From: Vogesella indigofera
GTDB lineage: Bacteria > Pseudomonadota > Gammaproteobacteria > Burkholderiales > Chromobacteriaceae
Length of the DNA stretch: 64,000 bases
Reading direction: 5' to 3'
Assembly (NCBI RefSeq): GCF_028548395.1
Contig: NZ_JAQQLA010000004.1
Location: forward strand, 682,001-746,000
In this document: positions 28,779 through 36,821 of the stretch, piece after piece
How the letters are laid out: the number at the start of each line of letters is the position of its first letter
How positions within the stretch are numbered: the stretch's first letter is position 1
The notes under the pieces: generated by a model
The model's input: the letters and a program-made list of their open reading frames with translations, nothing else
Told to the model about the DNA's origin: nothing
Database searches by the model: none
Translations under genes and position numbers: made by a program

Positions 28779-29876
28779 CTAGGCGGTGGCCTGCCAGGCG
28801 CTGCCCGGCACGTACACCACGCCGGACACGATGGGCTTGGCGGTACGCACCACCCCGGCGCTGCGGATCAGCGGCAGGCCGTCGCCGTCGCTGCCGTCGA
28901 TCTGTACCCGGGTATCCAGCCGCCCGGACGGGTGCTCGATGCCGATCAGCCCCGGCTGCCCGGCGTCGGGCTGCACCAGGGCCGCGGCGATGGTGCCGGG
29001 GATGCTGCAGGCGGCGGCGACACACAGTGCGCCGGTCACCGCGTGCGCGGCGTGGCAGTTCCACGGCACGAAGTAGCGCGAGCTGATCTGGCCGCCGTGT
29101 GCCGGTCTGGCCAGCAACACCAGCTTGGGCAGTACCTTGCCGCGCACATCGCCCATGCCCATCCGCTGCGCCGCCTGCAGCCGGATCGTCTCCAGCCGCG
29201 CCAGCAGGGCGCCGTCGCCGTCCAGTTGCGCCTTGCTCTCGTAGCCGCTCTTGCCGAGCGACTCGGCGGCGATGAACACGATCGGTGTGGAAAAATCGAC
29301 GCAGGACACCGCCACGCCATCGATCACGTCCTGCACCCGACCGGTGGGCAGCAGGCGCCCGGTCTTGGCGCCGGCGGCGTCGAGGAAGTTGAGCAGGATC
29401 GGCGCGCCGCTGCCGGGCACGCCGTCGATGTGGACGTCGCCCTCGTAGTTGACCTTGCCGCCGGGGGTCTGCACCACCGCCTCCACCACCTTGCCGGTGT
29501 TGCGGTTGAAGACGCAGACCCGCGTCGTTGGCATCCCGGCGGCGACCAGGCCGTGCTCGATGGCAAATGGCGCCACCCCGGCCAGCATATTGCCGCAGTT
29601 GGGCGAGGTATCCACCGTTTCACTGTCGATCGACACCTGCGCGAACAGGTACTCGACGTCGATGCCGGGGCGTGCGGATTTGCTGACCATCACCACCTTG
29701 CTGGTCAGGCTGTCGCCGCCACCGAGGCCGTCAATCTGGCGCCGGTCAGGCGAGCCCATCGCGGCCAGCAACACCCGGTTGCGCGTGGCTTCGTCGTGCG
29801 GCAGGTCGTCGAGCAGGAAGAACGGGCCCTTGGAGGTACCACCGCGCATCACGACGCAGGGAATGGGAATCAGCAT
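28779..29876 (-). CDS. PrpF-family isomerase, 4-oxalomesaconate tautomerase-like
   Basis: The 365-residue protein begins with IPCVVMRGGTSKGPFFLLDDLP, a diagnostic PrpF/GalD stretch, and has IDGLGGGDSLTSKVVMVS, TSPNCGNMLAGVAPFAIEHG (with the first conserved Cys) and NCHAAHAVTGALCVAAAC (with the second). These enzymes isomerise double bonds in tricarboxylates such as 4-oxalomesaconate (GalD, gallate pathway) or methylaconitate (PrpF). No other gallate or propionate genes are nearby, so the substrate is open. A LysR gene follows upstream on the same strand and a TRAP dicarboxylate-type transporter lies beyond, which suggests use of an imported tricarboxylic or dicarboxylic acid. Confidence 0.85.
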   Translation of the reverse strand: MLIPIPCVVMRGGTSKGPFFLLDDLPHDEATRNRVLLAAMGSPDRRQIDGLGGGDSLTSKVVMVSKSARPGIDVEYLFAQVSIDSETVDTSPNCGNMLAGVAPFAIEHGLVAAGMPTTRVCVFNRNTGKVVEAVVQTPGGKVNYEGDVHIDGVPGSGAPILLNFLDAAGAKTGRLLPTGRVQDVIDGVAVSCVDFSTPIVFIAAESLGKSGYESKAQLDGDGALLARLETIRLQAAQRMGMGDVRGKVLPKLVLLARPAHGGQISSRYFVPWNCHAAHAVTGALCVAAACSIPGTIAAALVQPDAGQPGLIGIEHPSGRLDTRVQIDGSDGDGLPLIRSAGVVRTAKPIVSGVVYVPGSAWQATA

Positions 29877-29987
29877 GGAACGCCTCGGACAGAAAATTGA
29901 TCTCGCTTTCCATTCTGTGCATCCGCCGCCCTCAAGAGAAATGAATTTATATCCTGAATTATTGCGCTTTGATCATTAATTGCCGCC

Positions 29988-30881
29988 TCAGTCGCTGTGC
30001 TGATGGCGGCGCACCATCTGGTACAGCGCCTCCGCCGCCGGCGAGAATTCCGCGGTCTTGCGCGAGATCAGCACCAGCCCGCGCGCGATCACCGGCCCGG
30101 TCAGGCGCAGCACGCGGATGCGCGGGTAGGCGTCGCTTTGCAGCGCCAGCCGCGGCAGCACTGCCGCACCGACCCCTTCCGCCACCAGCCCCAGCGCGGT
30201 GGACACCCGCTGCACCTCGTACAGCGACTGGATCACCACGTCCTGCTCCTCCAGCGCGCGGTCCAGCAGCGGGCGGTTGCCGCTGAGCTGGCCGATGGAA
30301 ATCAGCGGGTACGGCTCCAGGTCCTTCCACTGCAAGGCCTCGTGCCGGCTCAGCGGGTGATCGTCGCGGCACACCAGCGCGAATTCATCCTGCAACAGCG
30401 GCACGCTGTTCAGCTCGGCGTGGTGCGAATCGGCAATGGTGATGCCGAACTCGGCCTCGCGCTGCAGCACGGCGCTGGAGACGCCGGCCGAGGTGTGATC
30501 GAGGATCTTGATGTGGTTGTCCGGGTACAGCGCGGAGTAGGCCTGGATGATGCGTGGCAGGAAGCGCACCCCCACCGTCGGCACGCAGGCGATGGTGACG
30601 CTGCCGCGCTTGAGGCGGCCGGTGTCTCGAATCTCGGTCAGCGACGACGCCAGCTCACTGAGCAGGCGCTTGGCGTGCGGCAGGAATTCCTCGCCGACCT
30701 TGGTCAGCGCCACCGAACGGGTGGTGCGCTCGATCAGCTTCACCCCCAGGTAGTCCTCCAGGTTCTGCAGCCGGCGGGTAATGCCGGCCTGCGACAGGAA
30801 CAGGCTTTCCGCCGCGGTCTGGAAGCTGCCGCTTTCGGCGATGGCGATGAAGGCCTGCACGCCGATGGTGTCGATTTTCAT
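29988..30881 (-). CDS. LysR-family transcriptional regulator
   Basis: The 297-residue protein has the LysR helix-turn-helix (SFQTAAESLFLSQAGITRRLQNLE, residues 19-42, and LTKVGEEFLPHAKRLL) and a full effector domain (VTIACVPTVGVRFLPRIIQAY; SALGLVAEGVGAAVLP-like near the end). It is upstream of the GalD/PrpF-like gene on the same strand and divergent from dctP, so it is well placed to regulate either or both. The inducer is unknown but may be the transported acid. Confidence 0.9.
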   Translation of the reverse strand: MKIDTIGVQAFIAIAESGSFQTAAESLFLSQAGITRRLQNLEDYLGVKLIERTTRSVALTKVGEEFLPHAKRLLSELASSLTEIRDTGRLKRGSVTIACVPTVGVRFLPRIIQAYSALYPDNHIKILDHTSAGVSSAVLQREAEFGITIADSHHAELNSVPLLQDEFALVCRDDHPLSRHEALQWKDLEPYPLISIGQLSGNRPLLDRALEEQDVVIQSLYEVQRVSTALGLVAEGVGAAVLPRLALQSDAYPRIRVLRLTGPVIARGLVLISRKTAEFSPAAEALYQMVRRHQHSD

Positions 30882-30899
30882 GACAAATTCTCATAGATC

Positions 30900-31036
30900 A
30901 GCAAGATAAATTTACTTTACTGCAAAATGGCGACCGCACAAACTGCGCCGTCGCTGCCGCCGCCTGCGCCAGCCGTCCGCCAGCGGCGGCAGCCGACTCC
31001 CAGTTTCGACGCCACCGCCCGGTGGCGTTTTTTTTT
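30900..31036 (+). terminator. Terminator-like leader in the LysR-dctP divergent region
   Basis: An 11-bp hairpin (arms 30953-30963 and 30983-30993) is followed by CGCCACCG/CGGTGGCG at 31010-31027 and a run of nine T. No plus-strand gene precedes it. It may end a short untranslated RNA started near 30915, or stop read-through. The remaining 31037-31245 segment is the dctP promoter region and is AT-richer. Confidence 0.6.
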
Positions 31037-31245
31037 GCCGCGCACCACCCTGGCGCCGTGCGGCACCGTAGTCTGGACAGCGCCGCAGCCGGCCAAACTG
31101 ATGAGCAAAAGTAATCAATCACAGACAATAATGCATTTAACAAAATACCGATTCATCACCACAATAAAGTCAGATCGTCAGCCAAGCGCGATGCCGCGAG
31201 CGGCGCCAGCCACCTGACCATCCCGACATAACAGGAGAGAACACC

Positions 31246-32238
31246 ATGAAGCATCTGCTTACCCCCATCGCTGCCGCCGTCCTGCTGGGCACCGCCACCG
31301 CCGCCATTGCCGCCGATCCGATCCAGATCAAGTTCAGCCACGTCGTCGCCACCGACACCCCGAAAGGCCAGGCGGCGGAGTACTTCAAGAAGCTGGCGGA
31401 AGAGCGCACCAAGGGCCGCGTCAAGGTAGTGATCTACCCCAACAGCCAGCTGTACAAGGACAAGGAAGAGCTGGAAGCGCTGCAGATGGGCTCGGTGCAG
31501 ATGCTGGCGCCGACCACCAGCAAGTTTGGCCCGATGGGGCTGAAGGAATTCGAGGTCTTCGACGTGCCTTACCTGTTCATGAACGAAGAGCAGGTGCACA
31601 AGGTCACCCGCGGCCCGGTCGGCCAGAGCCTGCTGCAAAAGCTGGAGGCCCGCAGCATGAAAGGGCTGGCCTTCTGGGACAACGGTTTCCGCGTGTTCAG
31701 TGCCAACAAGCCGCTGCGCACGCCAGCCGACATGAAGGGGCTGAAGATCCGCATCAACTCCTCCAAGGTCAACCAGGCCATCGTGCAGTCGGTCGGCGCC
31801 ATGCCGCAGACCATGTCGCTGGGTGAGGTGTATCAGGCGATGCAGACCGGCGTGGTGGACGGTGGCGACAGCAACATCTCCAACCTCTACACCCAGAAGC
31901 AGTACGAAGTGCAGAAGTATGCCGTCAACACCAAGCACTCCTACAGCGGCTACGCGGTCGTGGTGAACAAGCCGTTCTGGGACAAGCTGCCGCCGGACAT
32001 CCGCAGCATTCTGGAAAGTGCGATGAAAGACGCCACCCTTTACAACGATCAGGTTGCCGAGAAAGACACTGCGCTGGCTTATGCCAGGATGAAGGCCTCC
32101 GGCAAGATCCAGTTCTACGACCCGACACCGGCAGAAAAGGCACAGTGGGTCAGCACCATGCAATCGGTACAAAACGAGATTGCACCCCGTATCGGCATGG
32201 CCATGATCAATTCGGTCAAGGCTGCCGTCGCCAAATAA
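31246..32238 (+). CDS. dctP: TRAP transporter solute-binding protein DctP
   Basis: The 330-residue periplasmic protein has a signal peptide (LLTPIAAAVLLGTATAAIA) and the DctP fold: IKFSHVVATDTPKGQAAEYFKKL, VDGGDSNISNLYTQKQYEVQKY and the substrate-carboxylate arginine region FRVFSANKPLRTPADMKGLKIRI. It binds an organic acid, most likely a C4-dicarboxylate, and delivers it to the DctQM permease encoded next. The ribosome-binding site AGGAGAG precedes the ATG. A hairpin follows the gene and probably lowers read-through into dctQ. Confidence 0.92.
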   Translation: MKHLLTPIAAAVLLGTATAAIAADPIQIKFSHVVATDTPKGQAAEYFKKLAEERTKGRVKVVIYPNSQLYKDKEELEALQMGSVQMLAPTTSKFGPMGLKEFEVFDVPYLFMNEEQVHKVTRGPVGQSLLQKLEARSMKGLAFWDNGFRVFSANKPLRTPADMKGLKIRINSSKVNQAIVQSVGAMPQTMSLGEVYQAMQTGVVDGGDSNISNLYTQKQYEVQKYAVNTKHSYSGYAVVVNKPFWDKLPPDIRSILESAMKDATLYNDQVAEKDTALAYARMKASGKIQFYDPTPAEKAQWVSTMQSVQNEIAPRIGMAMINSVKAAVAK

Positions 32239-32259
32239 GCGGCGACACCGCATGCGTAC

Positions 32260-32281
32260 AAGAGGGGTGCGCCCCTCTTTT
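32260..32281 (+). terminator. Hairpin between dctP and dctQ (attenuator or mRNA stabiliser)
   Basis: AAGAGGGG and CCCCTCTT flank a four-base loop and end in TTTTTG. Such hairpins after binding-protein genes raise the binding protein to permease ratio. Confidence 0.75.
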
Positions 32282-32307
32282 GATTCCCTACCTTTGCGGA
32301 GACTCAC

Positions 32308-32919
32308 GTGAAATTTCTGGATCATCTTGAAGAGTGGCTGATCGCCACCCTGATGGCCGCCGCGACGCTGATCACCTTTTTTGCCGTCGCCCACCGCTAC
32401 GGCAGCGGCATCAGCCTGCTGCAACCCCTGCTCGGCGACATCCACATGTCGTGGGCGCAGGAACTGACCATCTACCTGTTCGTATGGATGGCCAAGTTCG
32501 GTGCCGCCTACGGCGTGCGTACCGGCATCCACGTCGGCGTCGACGTGCTGATCAACAAGCTGTCCGACCACAACCGCAGCCGTTTCATCGTCATCGGCCT
32601 CTTGGCCGGCGCACTGTTCACCGGCATCGTCGGCACCCTCGGTGCCACCTTTGTCTGGGAAATCGCCCATACCGACCAGACCTCGGTGGATCTGGAAATC
32701 CCGATGTGGCTGGTTTACCTCGCCGTGCCCTGTGGCTCGTACCTGATGTGCTTCCGCTTCCTGCAGGTCATGGTCAACTTCCTCAAGACCGGTGAGCTGC
32801 CGAAACACGACCACACCCACGTCGAAGGCATGGACGACGTCGCCGAAGACAGCAACTGGTACGCACTGGACGACAACCTGCATCCGCACGATGTAAGCAA
32901 TAAAGGAGGCAAGCCATGA
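32308..32919 (+). CDS. dctQ: TRAP transporter small permease DctQ
   Basis: The 203-residue protein has four hydrophobic segments (LIATLMAAATLITFFAV; LTIYLFVWMAKFGAAYGV; FIVIGLLAGALFTGIVGTL; LVYLAVPCGSYLMCF), the pattern of the small TRAP subunit. WAQELTIYLFVWM and RTGIHVGVDVLI are family motifs. It starts with GTG, with GCGGAGAC upstream. The C-terminal tail of about 40 residues is unusually long and acidic/histidine-rich (HDHTHVEGMDDVAED). It overlaps dctM by four bases. Confidence 0.9.
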   Translation: MKFLDHLEEWLIATLMAAATLITFFAVAHRYGSGISLLQPLLGDIHMSWAQELTIYLFVWMAKFGAAYGVRTGIHVGVDVLINKLSDHNRSRFIVIGLLAGALFTGIVGTLGATFVWEIAHTDQTSVDLEIPMWLVYLAVPCGSYLMCFRFLQVMVNFLKTGELPKHDHTHVEGMDDVAEDSNWYALDDNLHPHDVSNKGGKP

Positions 32920-34199
32920 GCGCCCTCATCATTTTCACCCTGCTGCTGGTGCTGATGCTGACCGGCATGCCGATCTCCATCTCGCTCGGCCTCACCGTGC
33001 TGACCTTCCTGTTCACCATGACCGAAGTCCCGATCGAGGCGGTGGCGCTGAAGCTGTTCACCGGCATCGAGAAGTTCGAGATCATGGCGATCCCGTTCTT
33101 CATCCTCGCCGGCAACTTCCTCACTCACGGCGGGGTGGCCAGGCGCATGATCAACTTCGCCTCGTCCATGGTCGGCCACTGGCACGGCGGCCTCGGCCTC
33201 GCCGGCGTGATCGCCTGCGCACTGTTTGCCGCGGTGTCCGGCTCCAGCCCAGCCTGCGTGGTCGCCATCGGCTCCATCCTGCTGCCGGCAATGGTGAAGC
33301 AGGGCTTCCCGCGTGACTTCGGCGCCGGTATCATCACCACCTCGGGCGCGCTGGGCATCCTGATCCCGCCGTCGATTGCGATGGTGATGTACTCGGTGGC
33401 CACCAACACCTCGGTCGGTCAGCTGTTCATGGCCGGCGTGATTCCGGGACTGATGCTGGCCACCTTCCTCGGCCTCACCACCTGGTACCGGGCGCGCAAG
33501 TTCGGCTACCCGCGCCTGCCCAAGGCCTCGTTCCGCCAGCGCCTGCACGCTTTCCGCGAATCGATGTGGGGCCTGTTCCTGATCGTGGTGGTGATCGGCG
33601 GCATCTACACCGGCATCTTCACCCCGACCGAGGCAGCCGCGATGTCGGCGGTGTACGCCTTCATCGTCGCCGTGTTCGTGTACAAGGACCTGACGCTGAA
33701 GCAGGTGCCCAAGGTGCTGCTCGATTCGGCCAGCATGTCGGCGATGCTGCTCTACATCATCACCAACGCGGTACTGTTCTCGTTCCTGATGACCAGCGAA
33801 GGCATCCCGCAGGCGATGGCCGGCTGGCTGATCGACGCCGGCCTCGGCCCGATCGCCTTCCTGCTGGTGGTGAACATCATCCTGCTACTGGCCGGTAACG
33901 TGATGGAACCGGCGTCCATCGTGCTGATCTTCGCGCCCATCCTGTTCCCGGTGGCGGTGGCGCTGGGCATCGATCCGGTGCACTTCGGCATCCTGATCGT
34001 GGTCAACATGGAAGTCGGCATGTGCCACCCACCGGTAGGGCTGAACCTGTACGTCGCCTCCGGCATCACCAAGATGGGCATCACCGAGCTGACCGTAGCG
34101 GTATGGCCATGGCTGCTGACCATGCTCGCCTTCCTGGTGCTGGTCACCTACGTGCCGCTGATCTCGCTGTGGTTGCCCAGGACTCTGGGCATGATGTAA
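32916..34199 (+). CDS. dctM: TRAP transporter large permease DctM
   Basis: The 427-residue inner-membrane protein has about twelve membrane segments and family motifs: GMPISISLGLTVL at the N-terminus, ALFAAVSGSSPACVVAIGSI around residue 105, GALGILIPPSIAMVMY around residue 143, and NMEVGMCHPPVGLNLYV near residue 365. It uses the sodium gradient to move the substrate handed over by DctP. It follows dctQ with an ATGA overlap, and its end is followed by about 200 bases before the two-component genes. Confidence 0.94.
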   Translation: MSALIIFTLLLVLMLTGMPISISLGLTVLTFLFTMTEVPIEAVALKLFTGIEKFEIMAIPFFILAGNFLTHGGVARRMINFASSMVGHWHGGLGLAGVIACALFAAVSGSSPACVVAIGSILLPAMVKQGFPRDFGAGIITTSGALGILIPPSIAMVMYSVATNTSVGQLFMAGVIPGLMLATFLGLTTWYRARKFGYPRLPKASFRQRLHAFRESMWGLFLIVVVIGGIYTGIFTPTEAAAMSAVYAFIVAVFVYKDLTLKQVPKVLLDSASMSAMLLYIITNAVLFSFLMTSEGIPQAMAGWLIDAGLGPIAFLLVVNIILLLAGNVMEPASIVLIFAPILFPVAVALGIDPVHFGILIVVNMEVGMCHPPVGLNLYVASGITKMGITELTVAVWPWLLTMLAFLVLVTYVPLISLWLPRTLGMM

Positions 34200-34398
34200 C
34201 GGCTCGCACCGATGTCGTTCCCGGTTTTCCGGTACCGCTGCCCGGCGGCTACCGGAAAACCGCCCGCACCGCCAGCATCCGGCCCTCCCCTGCCCGTCCC
34301 GCCCACCCGCTGGCGCTTGCGGCCAACCTTTCCCCTCGCCAAAGCCGGCGCGAGCTTCTAACATCATGGCTTGTCTCAGCCCGCAGCCGGACCCCGCC

Positions 34399-35082
34399 AT
34401 GAAACTGTTTCTAGCCGAAGACGACGCCGTCCTCGCCGATGCCCTGCTCACCCGCCTGGGCCAGCTCGGCTTCAGCGTCAGCCACGCCGCCGACGGCCTC
34501 GCCGCGCAGCAGCAATTGCTGGCCGAGCCGTTCGACGCGGTGATCCTCGATATCGGCCTGCCCGGCCTCGACGGCCTGCAGGTGCTGCGCAACGTGCGCG
34601 TGCACCGGCCGGCGCTGCCCATCCTGCTGCTGACCGCGCTGGACAGCATGGAGGACCGCGTCGCCGGGCTGGACGCCGGCGCCGACGACTACCTGGTCAA
34701 GCCCTTCGAATTCCCGGAGCTGGAGGCGCGCATCCGCGCGCTGCTGCGCCGCCACCGCGTCGTCGACAACGTGCGCGACGAGCTGCACTTCGGCCGCCTG
34801 CGGCTGGACCGCGGCGGGCAGCGCGCGTGGGCCGACCAGCAGGCGCTGGAGTTGTCGGCGCGCGAGCTGCAGCTACTCGACATCCTGATGGCCCATGCCG
34901 ACCGCGTGGTCACCAAGGAGCAGATCGCCGGCGAGCTGTCTGGCGACGGCGAGGAAGTCGGCGCCAACGCGGTGGAGGTGTACGTGCACCGCCTGCGCAA
35001 GAAGCTGGACGGCAGCGGCGTCGGCATCCGCGCGGTGCGCGGGCTGGGCTACCTGCTGGCCCGGCTCGACACCGGCGCCTGA
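34399..35082 (+). CDS. OmpR-family response regulator, TctD-like
   Basis: The 227-residue regulator has a receiver domain with the acidic pair EDD at 7-9, phospho-acceptor Asp in VILDIGLPGLDG (about residue 52), LLTALD and the conserved Lys in DDYLVKPFEFPELEARI (about residue 101). The C-terminal winged helix reads LELSARELQLLDILMAH through AVEVYVHRLRKKLDG. It is 11 bases upstream of its sensor kinase. The pairing with a TctE-type kinase and the adjacent TRAP genes suggest that it controls carboxylate uptake, but this is inference. A dispersed word sits in the 34318-34330 region upstream. Confidence 0.92.
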   Translation: MKLFLAEDDAVLADALLTRLGQLGFSVSHAADGLAAQQQLLAEPFDAVILDIGLPGLDGLQVLRNVRVHRPALPILLLTALDSMEDRVAGLDAGADDYLVKPFEFPELEARIRALLRRHRVVDNVRDELHFGRLRLDRGGQRAWADQQALELSARELQLLDILMAHADRVVTKEQIAGELSGDGEEVGANAVEVYVHRLRKKLDGSGVGIRAVRGLGYLLARLDTGA

Positions 35083-35093
35083 AGGTTGGCCGC

Positions 35094-36518
35094 ATGCTGA
35101 CACCGCCCGCCGCTCGCCCCCGCCAGCTGTCGCTGCGCCGCCAGCTGCTGCTGTGGCTACTGCTGCCGCAGCTGGTGCTGTGGTTGGGCGCCGCCTTCCT
35201 GGCGCACAGCATGGCGATGAGCTACGCCGGCGAGGTGATCGACCGCTCGCTGGCCAAGTCCTCGCGCGCGCTGGCGCGGCAGGTGAAACCGTTCGGCAAC
35301 GGCTTCTACATCGACTTCCCGCAGGCGGCGCGCGAGATCCTGGAGCAGGACCCGGACGACCGCATCTACTACATGGTCAGCTCGCCGCCGGAGGCCTTCC
35401 TACTCGGCGAACCGGCGATGCCGCGACCGCCGGCCAGCCTGCAGCGCAAGCCGGGGGAAACCTTCTTCTACGATGGCCGCATCAAGCGGCTGGAGGTACG
35501 CGTCGCCGCGCTGTACCTGCCGGCCGGCACCCCGGACCGGCCGGAGCTGATGCTGGTGCAGGTGGCGAAAAGCCGGGCGCTGAACGCCGAGCTGGCGCGC
35601 AAGATCCTGCGCGACATGGGGCTGCCGCTGCTGGCGGTGATGCTGCTGACCAGCGTGCTGGTGTGGGCCGGTATCAGCCGTGGCCTGTCGCCGCTGCGCC
35701 ACCTGCGCCGCAGCGTGGAAAACCGCTCGCCGCGCGACCTGGCGCCGATCGAGATCGACAACGCGCCGTCCGAGGTGCGCGCGCTGGCGCGTGCCATCAA
35801 CGAGCTGCTGCACGAGGTCGACGGCCAGGTGGCGCAGCAGCGCCGCTTCATCGCCGACGCCGCGCACCAGCTGCGCACGCCGCTGGCGGGGCTGAAGTCG
35901 CAGAGCGAGCTGGTGCGCGCCGAGCTGGCCGCTACACCGCCCGATGTCGCCAGCGCCAGCCGCCAGCTGCTGCAGGTGGAAACCAGCGTCGCGCGCTCCA
36001 TCCGCCTGATCAACCAGCTGCTGGCGCTGGCACGCGCCGAGCCGGAGGCCGGGCTGCAGCTGGCGACGCTGGACCTGCGCCAGCTGGCGCGCGAGGTCAC
36101 CAGCGAGGCGGTGCCGCTGGCGCTGGCGCGCGATATCGACCTCGGGCTGGAGGCGGCCGACGATGCGCTGCCGGTCACCGGTCACGGCGGCCTGCTGCGC
36201 GAGCTGCTGGCCAACCTGATCGACAACGCCATCCAGTACACGCCGCCCGGCGGCGAGGTCACCGTCAAGCTGACGCGCACCGCCGGCACGGTGACACTGC
36301 AGGTGTGCGACAACGGCCCGGGCATTCCCGAGCGCGAGCGCGAGCAGGTGTTCGCCCGCTTCTACCGCGGCCGTGCCGAAGGCCAGGGCAAGGGCTGCGG
36401 CCTCGGCCTCGCCATCGTGCAGGAAATCGCGCGCCGCCATCACACCCGCATCGTGCTGTCCGACAATCTGCCGCATGGCCTGGTTGCCAGCGTCGATTTC
36501 GCGTTGTTGCCGCACTAG
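35094..36518 (+). CDS. Sensor histidine kinase, TctE-like
   Basis: The 474-residue membrane kinase has a first membrane segment (LLLWLLLPQLVLWLGAAFLA), a periplasmic 2CSK_N-type sensor domain (residues 40-165), a second membrane segment (LLAVMLLTSVLVWAGI), HAMP region, H-box FIADAAHQLRTPLAGLKSQ (His about residue 265), N-box ELLANLIDNAIQYTPPGG, and G boxes DNGPGIPE and GCGLGLAIVQEIARRH. The family of TctE and QseC senses small organic acids or signals. The A of its ATG is the last base of a dispersed 13-base word that fills the gap after the response-regulator stop. Confidence 0.92.
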   Translation: MLTPPAARPRQLSLRRQLLLWLLLPQLVLWLGAAFLAHSMAMSYAGEVIDRSLAKSSRALARQVKPFGNGFYIDFPQAAREILEQDPDDRIYYMVSSPPEAFLLGEPAMPRPPASLQRKPGETFFYDGRIKRLEVRVAALYLPAGTPDRPELMLVQVAKSRALNAELARKILRDMGLPLLAVMLLTSVLVWAGISRGLSPLRHLRRSVENRSPRDLAPIEIDNAPSEVRALARAINELLHEVDGQVAQQRRFIADAAHQLRTPLAGLKSQSELVRAELAATPPDVASASRQLLQVETSVARSIRLINQLLALARAEPEAGLQLATLDLRQLAREVTSEAVPLALARDIDLGLEAADDALPVTGHGGLLRELLANLIDNAIQYTPPGGEVTVKLTRTAGTVTLQVCDNGPGIPEREREQVFARFYRGRAEGQGKGCGLGLAIVQEIARRHHTRIVLSDNLPHGLVASVDFALLPH

Positions 36519-36540
36519 AACGGCGCCGCCGCCACGGCGC

Positions 36541-36561
36541 GTAGTGTAGTTGACACACTAC
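36541..36561. promoter_or_regulatory. Inverted repeat operator candidate upstream of the sugar importer
   Basis: GTAGTGT and ACACTAC flank seven bases; within it TGTAGT-N6-ACTACA is also symmetric. The half-sites equal those of HexR but the spacing is three bases too long. It lies about 260 bases before the binding-protein gene. The rest of 36519-36821 is the importer's leader; a TATAGT hexamer at about 36708 could be a -10. Confidence 0.5.
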
Positions 36562-36821
36562 AGCGCCGCTTTTTGGTGCAGCGCAGCAACCATTTCATCC
36601 AGCAAAAGCAAGCTTTTCTCAAATGTCATGACGCGGTGCATGACCCACGCCCCATTTCCTTACGCCATACCCTCCCAATCCTTACACAAAACTTACGGTT
36701 GCCCGCTATAGTGCAGTCAATCCTGTGCGGCCGCCCCGATTTGGGCGCCCTGCTGCCGGGACACCGTTATCCGCATTACAAAAAAATCCGTGCGGACATC
36801 ACAACACAGAAGGAGAGAGTT

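Noticed and set aside
28779..29876. prpF of a propionate (methylcitrate) operon
   Set aside because: No prpB, prpC or acnD genes are adjacent, so only the family is assigned.
31156..32889. Long minus-strand frame opposite dctP and dctQ
   Set aside because: Its His/Gln/Val-rich composition and full overlap with the TRAP genes mark it as a shadow.
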